From Platycnemis pennipes (Eukaryota > Arthropoda > Insecta > Odonata > Platycnemididae), in NCBI GenBank assembly GCA_933228895.1, contig OW121847.1, positions 79,339,656 through 79,403,655 of the forward strand: a DNA stretch of 64,000 bases, read 5' to 3'. This document shows, piece by piece, positions 42,978 through 54,085 of this stretch (positions are counted from its first letter, which is position 1; every line of letters starts with the position of its first letter). The position numbers and the translations under genes are program-made. The notes below the pieces were generated by a model. The model ran no database searches. It saw only the letters and a program-made list of their open reading frames with translations, and was not told the DNA's origin.

Positions 42978-43725
42978 CTTTTTTCCCAGTGGATATTTAC
43001 TCCCTGAGATTTTTCTTTGACTTCTACGGTGGCTTTCTCGATGTAGACATTGAATAATACGGTAGACAGCGCACATCCTTCCCTCACTCGTTTCTTTATG
43101 CTTGCTTCTGTACTTCTGGGTCCTGATTTGATTATGGCCACTACTTTATTAAAACGATTTATTACAACTACGATATTACAACTACAACGATTATACTCCA
43201 ATTTCTTTCAGAAATTTTAGCATCATATTTCAATCCACGTTGTCAAATGCCTTTTCCAAATCTACAAATGCAACAAACATCGGTAGATTCTTCTCTATTC
43301 TCTTCTCTATAAGTATCCTGAGGGCCAAAATCGCTTCTCTCGTGCCCTTGTTTCTTCTGAACCCGAATTGGTCCTCATCCAGGAACTCCTCAGCTTTTTG
43401 TTCTATTCTTCTTTAGATGATTCTCGTCAATATCTTCGAGGCATGAGTTGTCAGGCTTATGGTCCTTAAATGTTCACAATTCTCAGGCCTCTTCCTTTTG
43501 GCAATAGGCATGATGATGTTTCTCTCAAAGTCCGTGGGTATCTCTCCTGTAGAGTACATGTCGGAGATGGTTTTGTACAGCTGAGTTAATGTCTTCTCTC
43601 CGGAGTTTTTTATTAGTTCGGCCGGAATATCATCTATTTCCGAAGCCTTATTTATCCTTAGACCCCTTACAGCTGCTTCAAATTCTGTGAATACGCAGTC
43701 GTACAAAAATAATTCAAAATCAGAA
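42978..43725 (-). pseudogene. LINE reverse transcriptase, 5' part, split by the Polinton
   Basis: Minus-strand reading from about 43706 gives the fingers and palm start of a LINE reverse transcriptase: L-R-I-N-K-A-S-E-I-D-D-I-P-A-E-L, I-I-M-P-I-A-K-R, then after an in-frame stop near 43413, D-Q-F-G-F-R-R-N-K-G-T-R-E-A-I and V-A-F-V-D-L-E-K-A-F-D-N-V-D. Farther on, in another frame, R-E-G-C-A-L-S-T-V-L-F-N precedes the Polinton. Several stops and frame changes make it a pseudogene. The 5' part of the LINE (endonuclease) is missing, a typical 5' truncation. The remainder is at 27448-28372. Confidence 0.85.
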
Positions 43726-44880
43726 CTTATCTCGCCACTCCACTACGTTCAAAAATAGATTGGACGCAGAAACTCAACAAAAAATGCATATTCACAAAAT
43801 ATGTGTCTTTAAGGATGATGGGAATACATAACAGCTAAATTGCGATAGGATGAAATAAAAACTTCAATAATGCCATTAATCATTCAGGCAGACGGAGGTG
43901 GTGTCCCCTGTAAACATTTTACATTGATCTTGCAATCCCCTTGAGGATTTTGTAAGTGTTAACGCCATGGCGTGAACTACTTCTTAGAAGCTGACGTGTC
44001 TCTTGACAGACTTCCATCAGAGTTCATAAAGTTTCCTAAACCCTCTAATGAAAGTTAATTCAAACTAACCTTGAACATTGTTGCTTACGTGCTAACCTGT
44101 GTCTAACAACATCATCTAACATGCCACCTAGCGTCCTGTACACGGTTTGCGTTATGTTTATCGTTTATATGACGTCATAAACTATTACCACAAAATGAAT
44201 ACGTCAATTTAACTAAAAATCAAGTTGAATTACTGCCTACGGAGCTATTTTTAATAATCGAATGTCTCATACATAATAAGCTCAATAAATGTCGGGCTGA
44301 AATCAAACTGTAATTGGATGGTTCACGATTTATGCAAACTTGTCATCATATAATGAACTGAGAGCTATTAATGGTTATTAAAATTCATTACTAAATCCGG
44401 ATGTGATAAATGACACTGTGTAACCACAACAATTTATGTTCGTGACATTGTTTTTCTGCTATGAAATACGCCTCGTGATGCACTCATGCAGACCGAAATG
44501 CGAAGAAAATATTTAATTTACCGTCACGGCGTTCTGAAAGGAAATTGAAATTCCAACAAGAGCACTAAATCCACATGCACGATGATGCCCTTGCTTTTTC
44601 GTCCTCCTTTGACAAACATGCACTAACGCCACAAGTACCGCCGCACGCGAGCAATATTCGCGAAAGCCCTTCTCTTTTCGATCGCTCGCAGCGCCGCCAG
44701 CCGGCTGACAGCGAGATGCATAAGGTCAAGAGTCGCTTAGCGAACTTGTTTTGTTTTGCCGCATAAACGTTGCCTGGCAACCGCAGCCACGCTGAGTGGG
44801 TCGCTAAATGATTGAACATCGAAAATCTTTCATGTGTGCCGGAGGAGGGCTGCTGCCGGAGAGGAAAAGGAATATGAAAA
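43726..44880. other. No supported gene
   Basis: AT-rich sequence to the right of the truncated LINE. A 113-codon minus frame at 44565-44906 is not recognised. Confidence 0.4.
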
Positions 44881-45215
44881 TAAGATGAAGACGGAAGCGG
44901 GATCATGAGGAAGGAGAGGGATAGGGGTAGGTCCGATACGGGGAGTGTTATTGGAGAGCAGACAGAGAGGGGGACGGAGGAAAATTCCAGGAAGGGAGTG
45001 CTCGAGTCACGCTGGCCTTTTTCTGTTGACGGACCTTATCCCTGCCCCCAAATTACACTGCCCAAAAGGCCCACCGCCACGGTTTTTCCGGTATAAAATG
45101 GCGCCCCAGTCAGCACGCGATGAACAGCGAGCCAACGAGCGGACATCATGTGAGCTCACGGGAGGAAATGCACACCACGGAAGTGGACGGAATGACCACT
45201 CCCTTCCCAGCATTG
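44880..45215 (+). promoter_or_regulatory. GC-rich island with a possible core promoter
   Basis: A CpG-bearing island contains TATAAAA at 45092-45098 and an initiator-like GTCAGCAC around 45109-45116. The TATA-to-initiator distance (about 20 bp) is shorter than the usual 28-30, so the promoter reading is weak. The open frames over it (151 codons at 44945-45400) match no family. Confidence 0.25.
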
Positions 45216-45984
45216 CCAAAGCCACTTACATGGGATTCTTTCATGTCAGAAATGAACGAAATGTCTCCACTCCACGCAGAATCTTGCTGCTAACAGTACC
45301 TACACGCGTTCACACCTGCGGTGACATATGGTTTCTTAAGCGTATTTTTAATTCCGTTGGCAATTCACCTCCAGAGCTGAAATGCAAACTACATACGTAG
45401 TTTTCCAAACTACATACGTCCGTCTAAACAAGTTCAACCTAAAAATAGGTTCCACTGAACAAAAGAAACATGTTTCAGCTACCAGTTTGGACCATTGTCT
45501 TCAGGCTGTGCATTTTGTATCGGTCTCTTATGCATAAAATATCAAAAAGGAAAAAAATCAATAATGCTAACACATTGATGAGGGGAAACCGTCTCGAATA
45601 CATCAATACAGATCAATAACTAGAAAGGGAAAGGTGGGGTATTAAGAATCATAGTTCAATAAAGCTGAATAAATAATTTAGGAGTTTCTGATGAAAGTAT
45701 TATAGTTCCATCATTCATTCGACAGAAATAGTTAGGGAAACAGTAGCATGGAGATATATATTCACATACTTTCAAGCTAACAAACACAATGCAACTCTCA
45801 AATCAAGATTATTCAAATCCTGCACTCCTAGTCCCTAATTTCTAGGGGCATGACAGGAAGAGATCCGATTGTGAACGGAATCATTACAAGCACACTGGAA
45901 AATATAATGACATCACATCGCTTGAACCTATCCTTATAGCATTAATGATGTTTAGAGATGCCACGCCGATCATAAATCGCAACA
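45215..45984. other. No supported gene
   Basis: AT-rich. A short direct repeat AAACTACATACGT is seen near 45387-45419. Confidence 0.4.
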
Positions 45985-46065
45985 TTAATGGATATACATC
46001 TACATCTACACGATACCCTGCAAGCCACCGCGAGGGTGTGTGGCAGGGGGTGAAGGTCACCAAGC
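45985..46065 (-). mobile_element. Non-LTR retrotransposon 3' tail (degenerate)
   Basis: Plus-strand ACATCTACATCTAC, then ACCCTGCAAGCCACCGCGAG and GGTGTGTGGCAGGGGGT is the reverse complement of the LINE tail seen at 4.03 and 24.15 kb. No coding part could be recognised to its right. Confidence 0.6.
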
Positions 46066-47460
46066 ATGCACTACTAACATGCAAGCAAGCAACTAAAGGG
46101 TCTCATGCAACTAGATTGTTAGTATCTATAGTATTTGATATAAGCCATGTAAGTTCATCGGATGGGTGGTTTTCTACCCTTCTTTGCCCAAACACTGCTT
46201 TGTTGTGTGCAATAGAAATAGTTTTTCCCGCTTTAAAGGCTGATATCCGAGATCAGGGTCCTTGGCTAATATACCGGACATTGGCCTCTGAAATTACCGG
46301 CTAAATCAAAATTGCAGGTGAAAATCATAGAGGCGGGTGTACATACAGATTTACGGGAAAGACAGGTGGCAATGGGTATAGAAACTAATCAAAAATGTAG
46401 AAATTAACAAGGCTTAGTGGTAAGAAATATAATATTCGCCATTCATATACCAGGAAAATCATTCGGTTGCAGATTGTCCTTACCGCATGACCAGGGAGGG
46501 GAATATTCCATTTGTTCAACGTATATTGCATAAAACTGCCAAGTACATTCAACGCTGCTAGAGTGGTGACTAATGCCTAATTCTTTCGGCTATTCCCAGG
46601 CAAGCCTGACAGAAAGCAATAAATTACAATATTTATCCGTCCAGTGGCCAAGCTCCCCTGTTTTATTCATAACTTTGTGACTTGGACTCGGCTTCTAAAA
46701 ATGATTCCTCTTTGAGATAACGTCGCACGACTTTAGAAGGGATCTTGAGGGCATTAAATTTTTTAAAGAAATGACCAGATCGGGTAGAATATACGACCTT
46801 CTCTTCGAAAAAGTAATAACGCACGCAAGGTTGACCTTGCAACCCTTATCCCTTTCCTTTCTAACCAACAAGAACAGCGACTTTATTTTATATGTACATT
46901 AGGTGGGGGTATGCCCCCTTGTATGCCTATGGCGGCAGAACCCCCTTCGCCTTCGACTGACCGCCAATACTTTCCCAATTTTTGGCAATGTTTTTTTTGT
47001 AACCTGGCGTATCAGTACTTATTTCCATCCGTTTATAATAGGCCTTATTCTCCCCATGCATTTCTTTGAGTGTTAACTTCAAAAATGCCTTTTCTTGACA
47101 AGTAGAAAGGTTTTTCAAAACGGCAATATTTTGCCAAATTTCGTGACGGTTTTTTAATATTTTTTTGGATTTGGCAAAGAAAACAAAGTCTCATGATAAA
47201 AATTAGATTGTGTATCGCATTATTTTTCTTGTTTTCATGTTCGGTGTTCCTGGATTTATCAATTATTAAAGGAAATACGGCTGCATGCTATGATTTCACA
47301 GTGTTATTATGGGACAAAACTTACAAGCGTGAGTAGAATCCGGGTTTTTGAGGTGGATAAAAAGTAGGTACGCAATATTCTGCGGGTTGATGACATTTAC
47401 TGAAATAATTTATGATGATGATGATTTCAAGTTCATGCAAATTATGAGTATGCAAAAAAA
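46066..47460. other. No supported gene
   Basis: AT-rich. The 63-codon minus frame at 46927-47118 is Lys-rich with no domain. Confidence 0.4.
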
Positions 47461-47465
47461 AACTA

Positions 47466-47517
47466 GCATCGCATTAAATGCGATGCTAGATTTGCATCGC
47501 ATTTAATGCGATGCAAA
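47466..47517. repeat. Twin hairpins of an ATGCGATGC-type palindrome
   Basis: Two near-perfect palindromes lie side by side: 47466-47486 (10-base arms, core A) and 47491-47517 (13-base arms, core T). Each is the reverse complement of the other over 21 bases. A GCATTGCAATTGC-type degenerate run follows to about 47550. Confidence 0.75.
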
Positions 47518-47686
47518 TTAGGCATTGCAATTGCAATAGGCATTGCATTGCATAAAAACACACAAAAACGGGACGGCTTTCGTTCTTTTTATCGTATAGA
47601 ATACACATCACCAGAATAGTAGAAAGAATTAGACACATTCGTTCAATAATCTCTTTTCTGATTGTTTCAGAATTAACTTTGAAGGA

Positions 47687-48523
47687 ATGGTGTTTCATTA
47701 TTTCACATGTAAGCTTTCCATCGTCCACTATTTCGAAGGACGCATTGATATTTCGAATGAGCTCGAATTTTCAAGCCATTTCTATTTGGCACGCGATATT
47801 CCCTCATTGCAACACTTCCGAATGATGAGCATAAAAAATATTTCAGTCGTCGCTCACCCGTTCAATTCAGCGCGAACAAGCTCCTATTACGACAAACATC
47901 CCACCATCCACGTGCGTCACAACATCCAATTCTCACCAAGTCCCGCTCACATTTGCTTGTACACAAATAATAGTTCTCCTCGACAAGTCCCGGCGACACC
48001 CGCCGCGTGCCATAAATGTACGACCATGAACAAAAAAGATCTTCGCTCCAATTCCAGCCGCCTGGTTGCGAACAGCCATTATTATTTGGGTCCAAACATA
48101 TTGCGCCCTACGGTCCAGTCGCATTGTCGCAATTTTTATCACCCTCCGCTTCAACGCCTTCCCTGTCGAGATAAATGGTTACCATCCCCTCACCCTAACC
48201 TCCCTTCCCTTTCTCTTGCACTTATAACTTCCCCGGGTCAATTAACGCCATCGGTTCCCACGTCTCACCCCGACGACAGCTACACAGTCCTCGTCACACC
48301 CAGCGCGCGGACATACGCAACAATTGGAAAGCGACCGCCCGTTCCCGTCCTCCCCCCACACCACTTTGGATACCTTTGGATATCTCACGACCGCGCACCG
48401 CCGGAGCCTTTTTCCGATGACCGATGCACTCGGCTCCCGGCTATTAGTCTCGGAATGCTCTCGCGTTTCCCCATAGAGCGCCGCTGTACTCTCATCGCTT
48501 TCCACTGTCCGCACGATCTGTAG
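47687..48523 (+). other. 278-codon open frame of doubtful coding status
   Basis: This is the longest open frame in the window outside the Polinton, with an ATG at 47687 just after an acceptor-like TGATTGTTTCAG. Composition is rich in His, Pro, Ser and Arg, no domain or signal peptide is visible, and antisense frames of 73-90 codons lie opposite. The second half coincides with a C-rich CpG patch (47880-48540) that would keep frames open by chance. I lean to non-coding. Confidence 0.2.
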
Positions 48524-48855
48524 GCCCTAGCTCAGCTCGTGCAATATAGCGTCCATTTCGTCTACCCTTACAAGGGTCAAGGGCTTCCAAACTTAATTTC
48601 CCTCTCCACGAGACAAACATCGAATCCGAGGGCAGTATTTTCTACGACACGCAGCTGATGTTGAGAAATGAAAATAGAAGAAGTGGATTCGTAATTTTTA
48701 TTATGTGACACAAGGGCGTCACATTTGAAATTATGATAGATATAAATCTAGCAAGACTCGAACTACAAATCTGTTCAACTTAAATGGAAAAGTTCTGGTA
48801 ATGAAATCAAAGACTGGCCGCGGAAACTTTACCCGCTGAAAATTGCACTATAGCA
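48524..48855. other. No supported gene
   Basis: AT-rich sequence between the C-rich patch and the SINE pair. Confidence 0.4.
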
Positions 48856-48985
48856 AGAAGTTCCACAGAGAAAAAAATCATTCACCTTGACCGGGACACG
48901 AACCCGGACCCCCTGATTTCCGGCCAGGTGCTCTACCAGATGAGCTACCAAGACGTCCTCTTTCTCTGTGGAAATCAACGAGGCT
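48845..48985 (-). mobile_element. tRNA-derived SINE, best-preserved copy (family A)
   Basis: Minus strand: TAGCTCATCTGGTAGAGCAC (A box), an anticodon-arm-like CCTGG...CAGG, then GGGTTCGTGTCCC (B box) followed by GGTCAAGGTGAATGATTTTT and TCTCTGTGGAACTTCTTGCTA. The D-arm, anticodon arm and T-arm can be drawn, but the acceptor stem does not pair and position 33 is C not T, so it is a SINE head and not a working tRNA gene. The motif TTCTCTGTGGAA appears at the tail, and TCTCTGTGGAAATC also lies on the plus strand at the opposite edge. Confidence 0.7.
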
Positions 48986-48989
48986 TAAA

Positions 48990-49080
48990 GGAACTAGGTG
49001 TTAACGGACTGCGGGACAAGTCCCGCGGTCCCGGTCAAGGCGAATGATTTTTTCTCTGTGTAACTTCTTACTGGTAATGA
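48990..49080 (+). mobile_element. tRNA-derived SINE fragment (family A), opposite orientation
   Basis: GTCCCGGTCAAGGCGAATGA and TTTTTTCTCTGTG repeat the 3' part of the neighbouring minus-strand copy in inverted orientation. The tRNA half is replaced by a short GCGGGACAAGTCCCGC palindrome (near 49011-49026). Confidence 0.6.
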
Positions 49081-52000
49081 AAGCCTAGATTAGTGATCCC
49101 GTTCATCTCAAAATTTTCACTTTGCATACTTGCATACCAAATTACGGCTTGCTCCATGAGCGTGTAGAAGTGGGTTTTAAGCTACCAGGCGAGGACTAAG
49201 GTAAAAAACGGAATTTTTCGAGTGAAATGTATTTAGATATCTAATGAAAAAACTACAACTTACCCGGTTTTACGAATATTTCAAAGATATCTTGTAAGAA
49301 AATAAATCCTAATATTCTTTTTTAAGAAACTAGGCCCGGAGATCAATTCTTCCGCAATTCATATTAAATTAAACGAAAATGGAGACGGTTTTAATTCGTT
49401 TATATTGCTCACATTGCTGTTTGAGTATTTTAAGATTACTACAGGCGTTTTTTTTCCTGCGCCGAAGGCCGTAACAAATTTCAATTTACTAATTTGTCAT
49501 TATTACTTGTGATTCGTTACCACAAAAATGCCTGCAGAACATTCAGTTTTACATAATTATGGAGTTGAAATCCTCTAGGGTGCACCTGTAGACAGTGCTT
49601 TATCTTATTAAAGCTTAATCGTATGAGCTTAGGGCTCTAAATATAGATAAATGTAGAATGAATAAATATCGTAAATATACAATAGCTCACTAAAAACTCG
49701 ACAGCGAAACGTGTGAGTAATAAAAAGAAAGGTCGAATTGTACCCGTTCAAATGTGGAAAAAGGGAGGAATTCTGTTAATATTCATCCAACTATACTTAA
49801 CAAAACCCTTGCTCTCTGACAAATATAAACCTCTATTATACTTTTTAACATTTAGTCCCTTATCATAAAAAAGCTTCCCGAGGACTTTTCAAATTAGAGA
49901 ACAAACCAAAGTTTAAGAGGTGGTGTCAGTCGTTTCTAAGTCAAGGATGGGAGAAAGTTAAATATAAAAAAATATTGATCTTAAATTTTTGATACTCGTA
50001 AAAAAAAACTTAAGACGATTTTTTTAATATCCAAACTTGACTGACGATACGGTGCTCCTAAACGAAAGGCTGTACGGTAGCCAATGCTACTCTCGGTGCT
50101 GAGAAAAGAGGAATATGAGAGAGCTGGCAATTGGGATATGAATCGTAGCCGGAAATTCCATGGATCTGCCCCTCCACTCCCTCTGATGTGTTGGACAGTC
50201 TTATGGTTAAATGATGGCCATATTTGAACTTCGAAGGCGATTCTTGCTCTTCCTTTTCTCACCCCTACACTAGGATTTCGGTTGTGGAGGGAATTGCAGT
50301 AGAAAGAGCGATTATCGTATATCAACGCAATACTATCGTTCACCCTCCTACCGAGGTGCTAAGTTTTTTTGCTCTCTGAGCAGAACAGTGGGGCTTAATT
50401 TGATACTGATAAATAAATTTCAGCATGCAGCAGCTGCTGAGCTTTCCGGAAATCAGATTTACGACGAGAGCATGAAAGTCGATTCCGTACAATATTACCG
50501 GGTTCTCGCTATATTCCAGGAATAGCTGAAATTCGATTATTTGCAACGATACGCAAGAAACTACCCTCCCGTTAAACCGTATTCTTTGAAGTCTCAGTTC
50601 AAGGATCGCAATATTATGAAAATTCTACCCAATAACACGAACGTTTTCAGGAAGTGGAATAATAATATTTCCTAGTCGGGATGAACTATGCTCAATTGGT
50701 AGACGCGCAGCAGATTTTCATTGAAGGCATTAATTCATTTTACGTCGCCAAAAATGTAATGCAATGAAAAAACACAAGGAAATTAGACTGGAGTTAATTT
50801 TGGCATTAATCATAGCAATTTTAATTTTAGCTTTCCAATATTGAATGATGATGAAAGTGAAATCGCTGCATTGTTTCATACATGTCCGGTGCAGTTACCT
50901 AAACTTGTGCTGGGATAGAGGAAAAACATGCAAATATTTCACCGTGTTCACATTTTAATAATTTAGAAGAAGGTGCAAAGTTAACATGATTAGATCTCAG
51001 AGTCTCTCGAATTACGTATTCCACCACCTGACTTTTTTTGTTCGCAAAGTGAGGCAGAAAAGGGAAAATCACAATAAATGAAGGGCTGACATATCCTTCA
51101 CGCATGATTTTCACGTGCGATTCGAGGCCCCGCGGATCATTAAATGTATAGCGTTTGCCACGTAACAAAAACAAGACTCCTAAATGGATTTTCATGGAAA
51201 TGTGATATATCAGAACGATAGAAAATTTAATTAAGATACCACATAAGTCAATAAACGATACAAGGCTACATATTTTTATTTTCCTAAACGCTCATTATAG
51301 AATTTGCAAAATCATGACTACCATGTTAAAACACGAAAACAAACTTTGTAATTGATTCAAAGCGCGAATATCAAATTTCAAAACTTAGCAGTAATAAAGC
51401 TTCATATAATACATTACAGTCACCCATGACAGGACTGAGATGTATCTGAAGAAACACACAAAAGTTAAACAACCACAATTTAAGTTAAAATATCTTCAAT
51501 GAAGAAAACGACTATATACATACCTAATGCAGCAACATGTATTTGTACGTCTTATGTACTTCCGTATTCATGTAAATGTGATCACATTAATTGAAACCTG
51601 CACCAGTTACGGGCAAATCAACCTTAACCGCTAAAATTTAGTACTCTTGGCACATAAAACAAGTTATACGAAATTTCCCAAGTACTTAATGAAACACAAG
51701 ACAATTGTTCGGTTACAGACAGGAGATTCCAGGCTCAAATCGAAAAGACACCTATCTGACTTCAGCACTTCTATCCACTTTTAGCTGAAACAGCATTACT
51801 GACCTTACCATTTAGGTAAAACCATCCGTTAAATATGAACCGGCTGCCGAATCCAGGTCGATAACGTGCCGACTGGACATCAGAATTTCGAATTTTAAAA
51901 TACCAGATCACGTAAGGCTATTCCGTATTTCAAAAGTCAAAGATCTTAGGGGTAGACGATGCGGTATAACCTAAGAAGTTGAAAAATGTAAAATCCATGT

Positions 52001-52108
52001 GCAGGACCGCCAATCACAACACTGTTACATCGGACTTCGGATTTGGAACAATGTGCTTCGTGAATAAACAATATCGATTCAGGCGAGATGTGGTGGAAAC
52101 GTTCCATA
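49081..52108. other. No supported gene
   Basis: AT-rich. An A-box-like TGCTCAATTGGTAGACGC near 50690-50707 may be a SINE relic. Otherwise only short frames. Confidence 0.4.
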
Positions 52109-52975
52109 TTAAAGGAAAGATAATGCAATTTTCCACAAGTAAACAATTTTTATTCCGACTAGTTTCGATGTACTACACCATTTTCAAGTGAAGCTTTCTT
52201 TTACAAACAAGTGTATATATGAGCAGAGGGAGGGAGGAGTGGGGGGGGGGAGGGAAAGGGAGTGAAACGGAACAGGGAACAAGGAGTGATCTGGTTGGCG
52301 CGTGGGTGAGAGGGGCAGGTCAGTTTATTCAAATTTGTAAAACCCGGTGTCGGTTGGTGACGATGGGGGAAGATGGGAGAGGGAACAGAAGGAGAAAAAC
52401 GCCTTGGGTCGCCGTTGTCGTCTTAGGATCCCTCGTTGATTTACCTCCCTTTGGTAACACCACACTACTTCCTCCACCACTCCGAGCCGATGTTCTGGAC
52501 ATCCCCTACCCTGCGGTCCCTCTCCGCCCCCCCCCCCCCCCAACCTCCGGAGGACTCCTCAAGCATCGCCGAAAAGCAACACCACGGGACATCACCCACT
52601 GGTCTCCAATTGCCGAACCCTGCCGCAAGAGCCATTAAATCAACGAGGGATCCTAAGACGACAACGGCGACCCAAGGCGTTTTTCTCCTTCTGTTCCCTC
52701 TCCCATCTTCCCCCATCGTCACCAACCGACACCGGGTTTTACAAATTTGAATAAACTGACCTGCCCCTCTCACCCACGCGCCAACCAGATCACTCCTTGT
52801 TCCCTGTTCCGTTTCACTCCCTTTCCCTCCCCCCCCCCCCCCCACTCCTCCCTCCCTCTGCTCATATATACACTTGTTTGTAAAAGAAAGCTTCACTTGA
52901 AAATGGTGTAGTACACCGAAACTAGTCGGAATAAAAATTGTTTACTTGTGGAAAATTGCATTATCTTTCCTTTAA
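52109..52975. repeat. Large foldback structure: about 335-340-bp inverted arms around a 192-bp spacer
   Basis: Left arm 52109-52443 and right arm 52636-52975 are reverse complements almost without mismatch. They differ mainly in length of a G run (near 52240) matched by a longer C run (near 52830-52844). The arms therefore give the same peptide frames on opposite strands. The spacer 52444-52635 is C-rich. No transposase is encoded. The right arm is followed by AATGTGCTTCGT (52976-52987), which also occurs at 52050-52061, 47 bp outside the left arm. It may be a foldback/MITE-type element with an asymmetric end, or a recent inverted duplication. Confidence 0.85.
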
Positions 52976-52989
52976 AATGTGCTTCGTAT

Positions 52990-53985
52990 AAAGTTGAGTC
53001 AAAAAAGCTGAGCCCTTCAGAGTCAAAAGCTGTAAAGATGTCAAAATCACCTCTTCCATGGAGTGCATGGCGTTTACAGAAGTCCTATTCCCAGATGATT
53101 GGAGACCGGGCCGATAAAATGTAGTAATTGTGCTGTATGATATTACCACTGCCGCGATGTTCAGCATTTCATAGCGCTTAAAATTGTGGGAGGGAAAAGG
53201 TATAGTCAACTGGGAATCAAGTACGGATTTTTAATTGGTGGTAAATTTCGCAGAGCACCTTGCTACCCACGATTTCTCTTCCCGTCGTTACCTGAAGCAC
53301 AAAAGGGGGATTTACTTAGAAATGAAATCGTTCTTTTGTACACGATATCGTTAGATGGAAACGAAAGATGAATTTTTGTGAAAAAAGTAATCTTTTAACC
53401 AGAGCCATTCGCTCATAAATCAAAAATGTTGAGAAGGAAAAGGTGACGCCCACCGAACGATCTGCGTTTAAAATATCTACGTCATCCACCTCCTGTCCTT
53501 GACTGTTTTGAGGAAGAACGGGAGGGCAGGTCTGCCTGAAGAGGTCCTGTCGCATCCTGCAAATAACCGAAAACAGCTGAACAACAAAATATTTTCGCAT
53601 AAATTTTGATGTGACTAAAAGTGTACTGAAGTTAATATGGTTGCTCACAAATTACGTTGTAGTCGAATATGCAATGCCTTTCGAAATAATCCGAATGGAG
53701 ACTAACACCCTCTTCCATTAGCAGAGTAGGCTGCGTGTCCCCGATTCTGATTGAGCGAAGGAGCTTCGACGTCTCAGTTGTGATTGGACGAAGTGGATGA
53801 CGTACGAGTCCATTGCACGCCCACTTTTTCAAAAGGGTTAAACACATCGGTTTTTCACTGCTTATAACTCGAGATCGAAAAACGGAAAAACACGGGTCTT
53901 TCATTTTCACGATCTCTATCAGATTCGGCAATAAATAATACAGTAAACGACCCCGTTTCAAACCTTCCTTTTACATCATGAATTA
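52990..53985. other. No supported gene
   Basis: AT-rich, short frames only (about 110 codons on the minus strand at 53316-53961), no recognised family. Confidence 0.35.
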
Positions 53986-54085
53986 TGGGTAGCGTGGAGG
54001 GGTGCCTAGTAGACCAGCAATCCAAAGGTATGTAGTTTCAATCTCGGTCAAGGCGATTTATTCCTCTCGTTATGTTCAGCACAAT
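53985..54085 (+). mobile_element. tRNA-derived SINE fragment (family A)
   Basis: GGGTAGCGTGGAGGGGTGCC gives an A-box-like start and GTAGTTTCAATCTCGGTCAA a decayed B box with the family junction. GGCGATTTATTCCTCTCG replaces the usual AATGATTTTTTTCTCTGTG. Confidence 0.5.

Noticed and set aside
45945..46304. 119-codon frame.
   Set aside because: It runs through the LINE tail in antisense direction and shows no domain.
48890..48965. Functional tRNA gene on the minus strand.
   Set aside because: A and B boxes are good, but the acceptor stem does not pair and position 33 is C; the SINE body follows directly.
52219..52896. Two long frames (139 plus, 143 minus) with the same peptide.
   Set aside because: They are the same sequence read from the two arms of an inverted repeat, Gly-rich because of a G run, with no domain.
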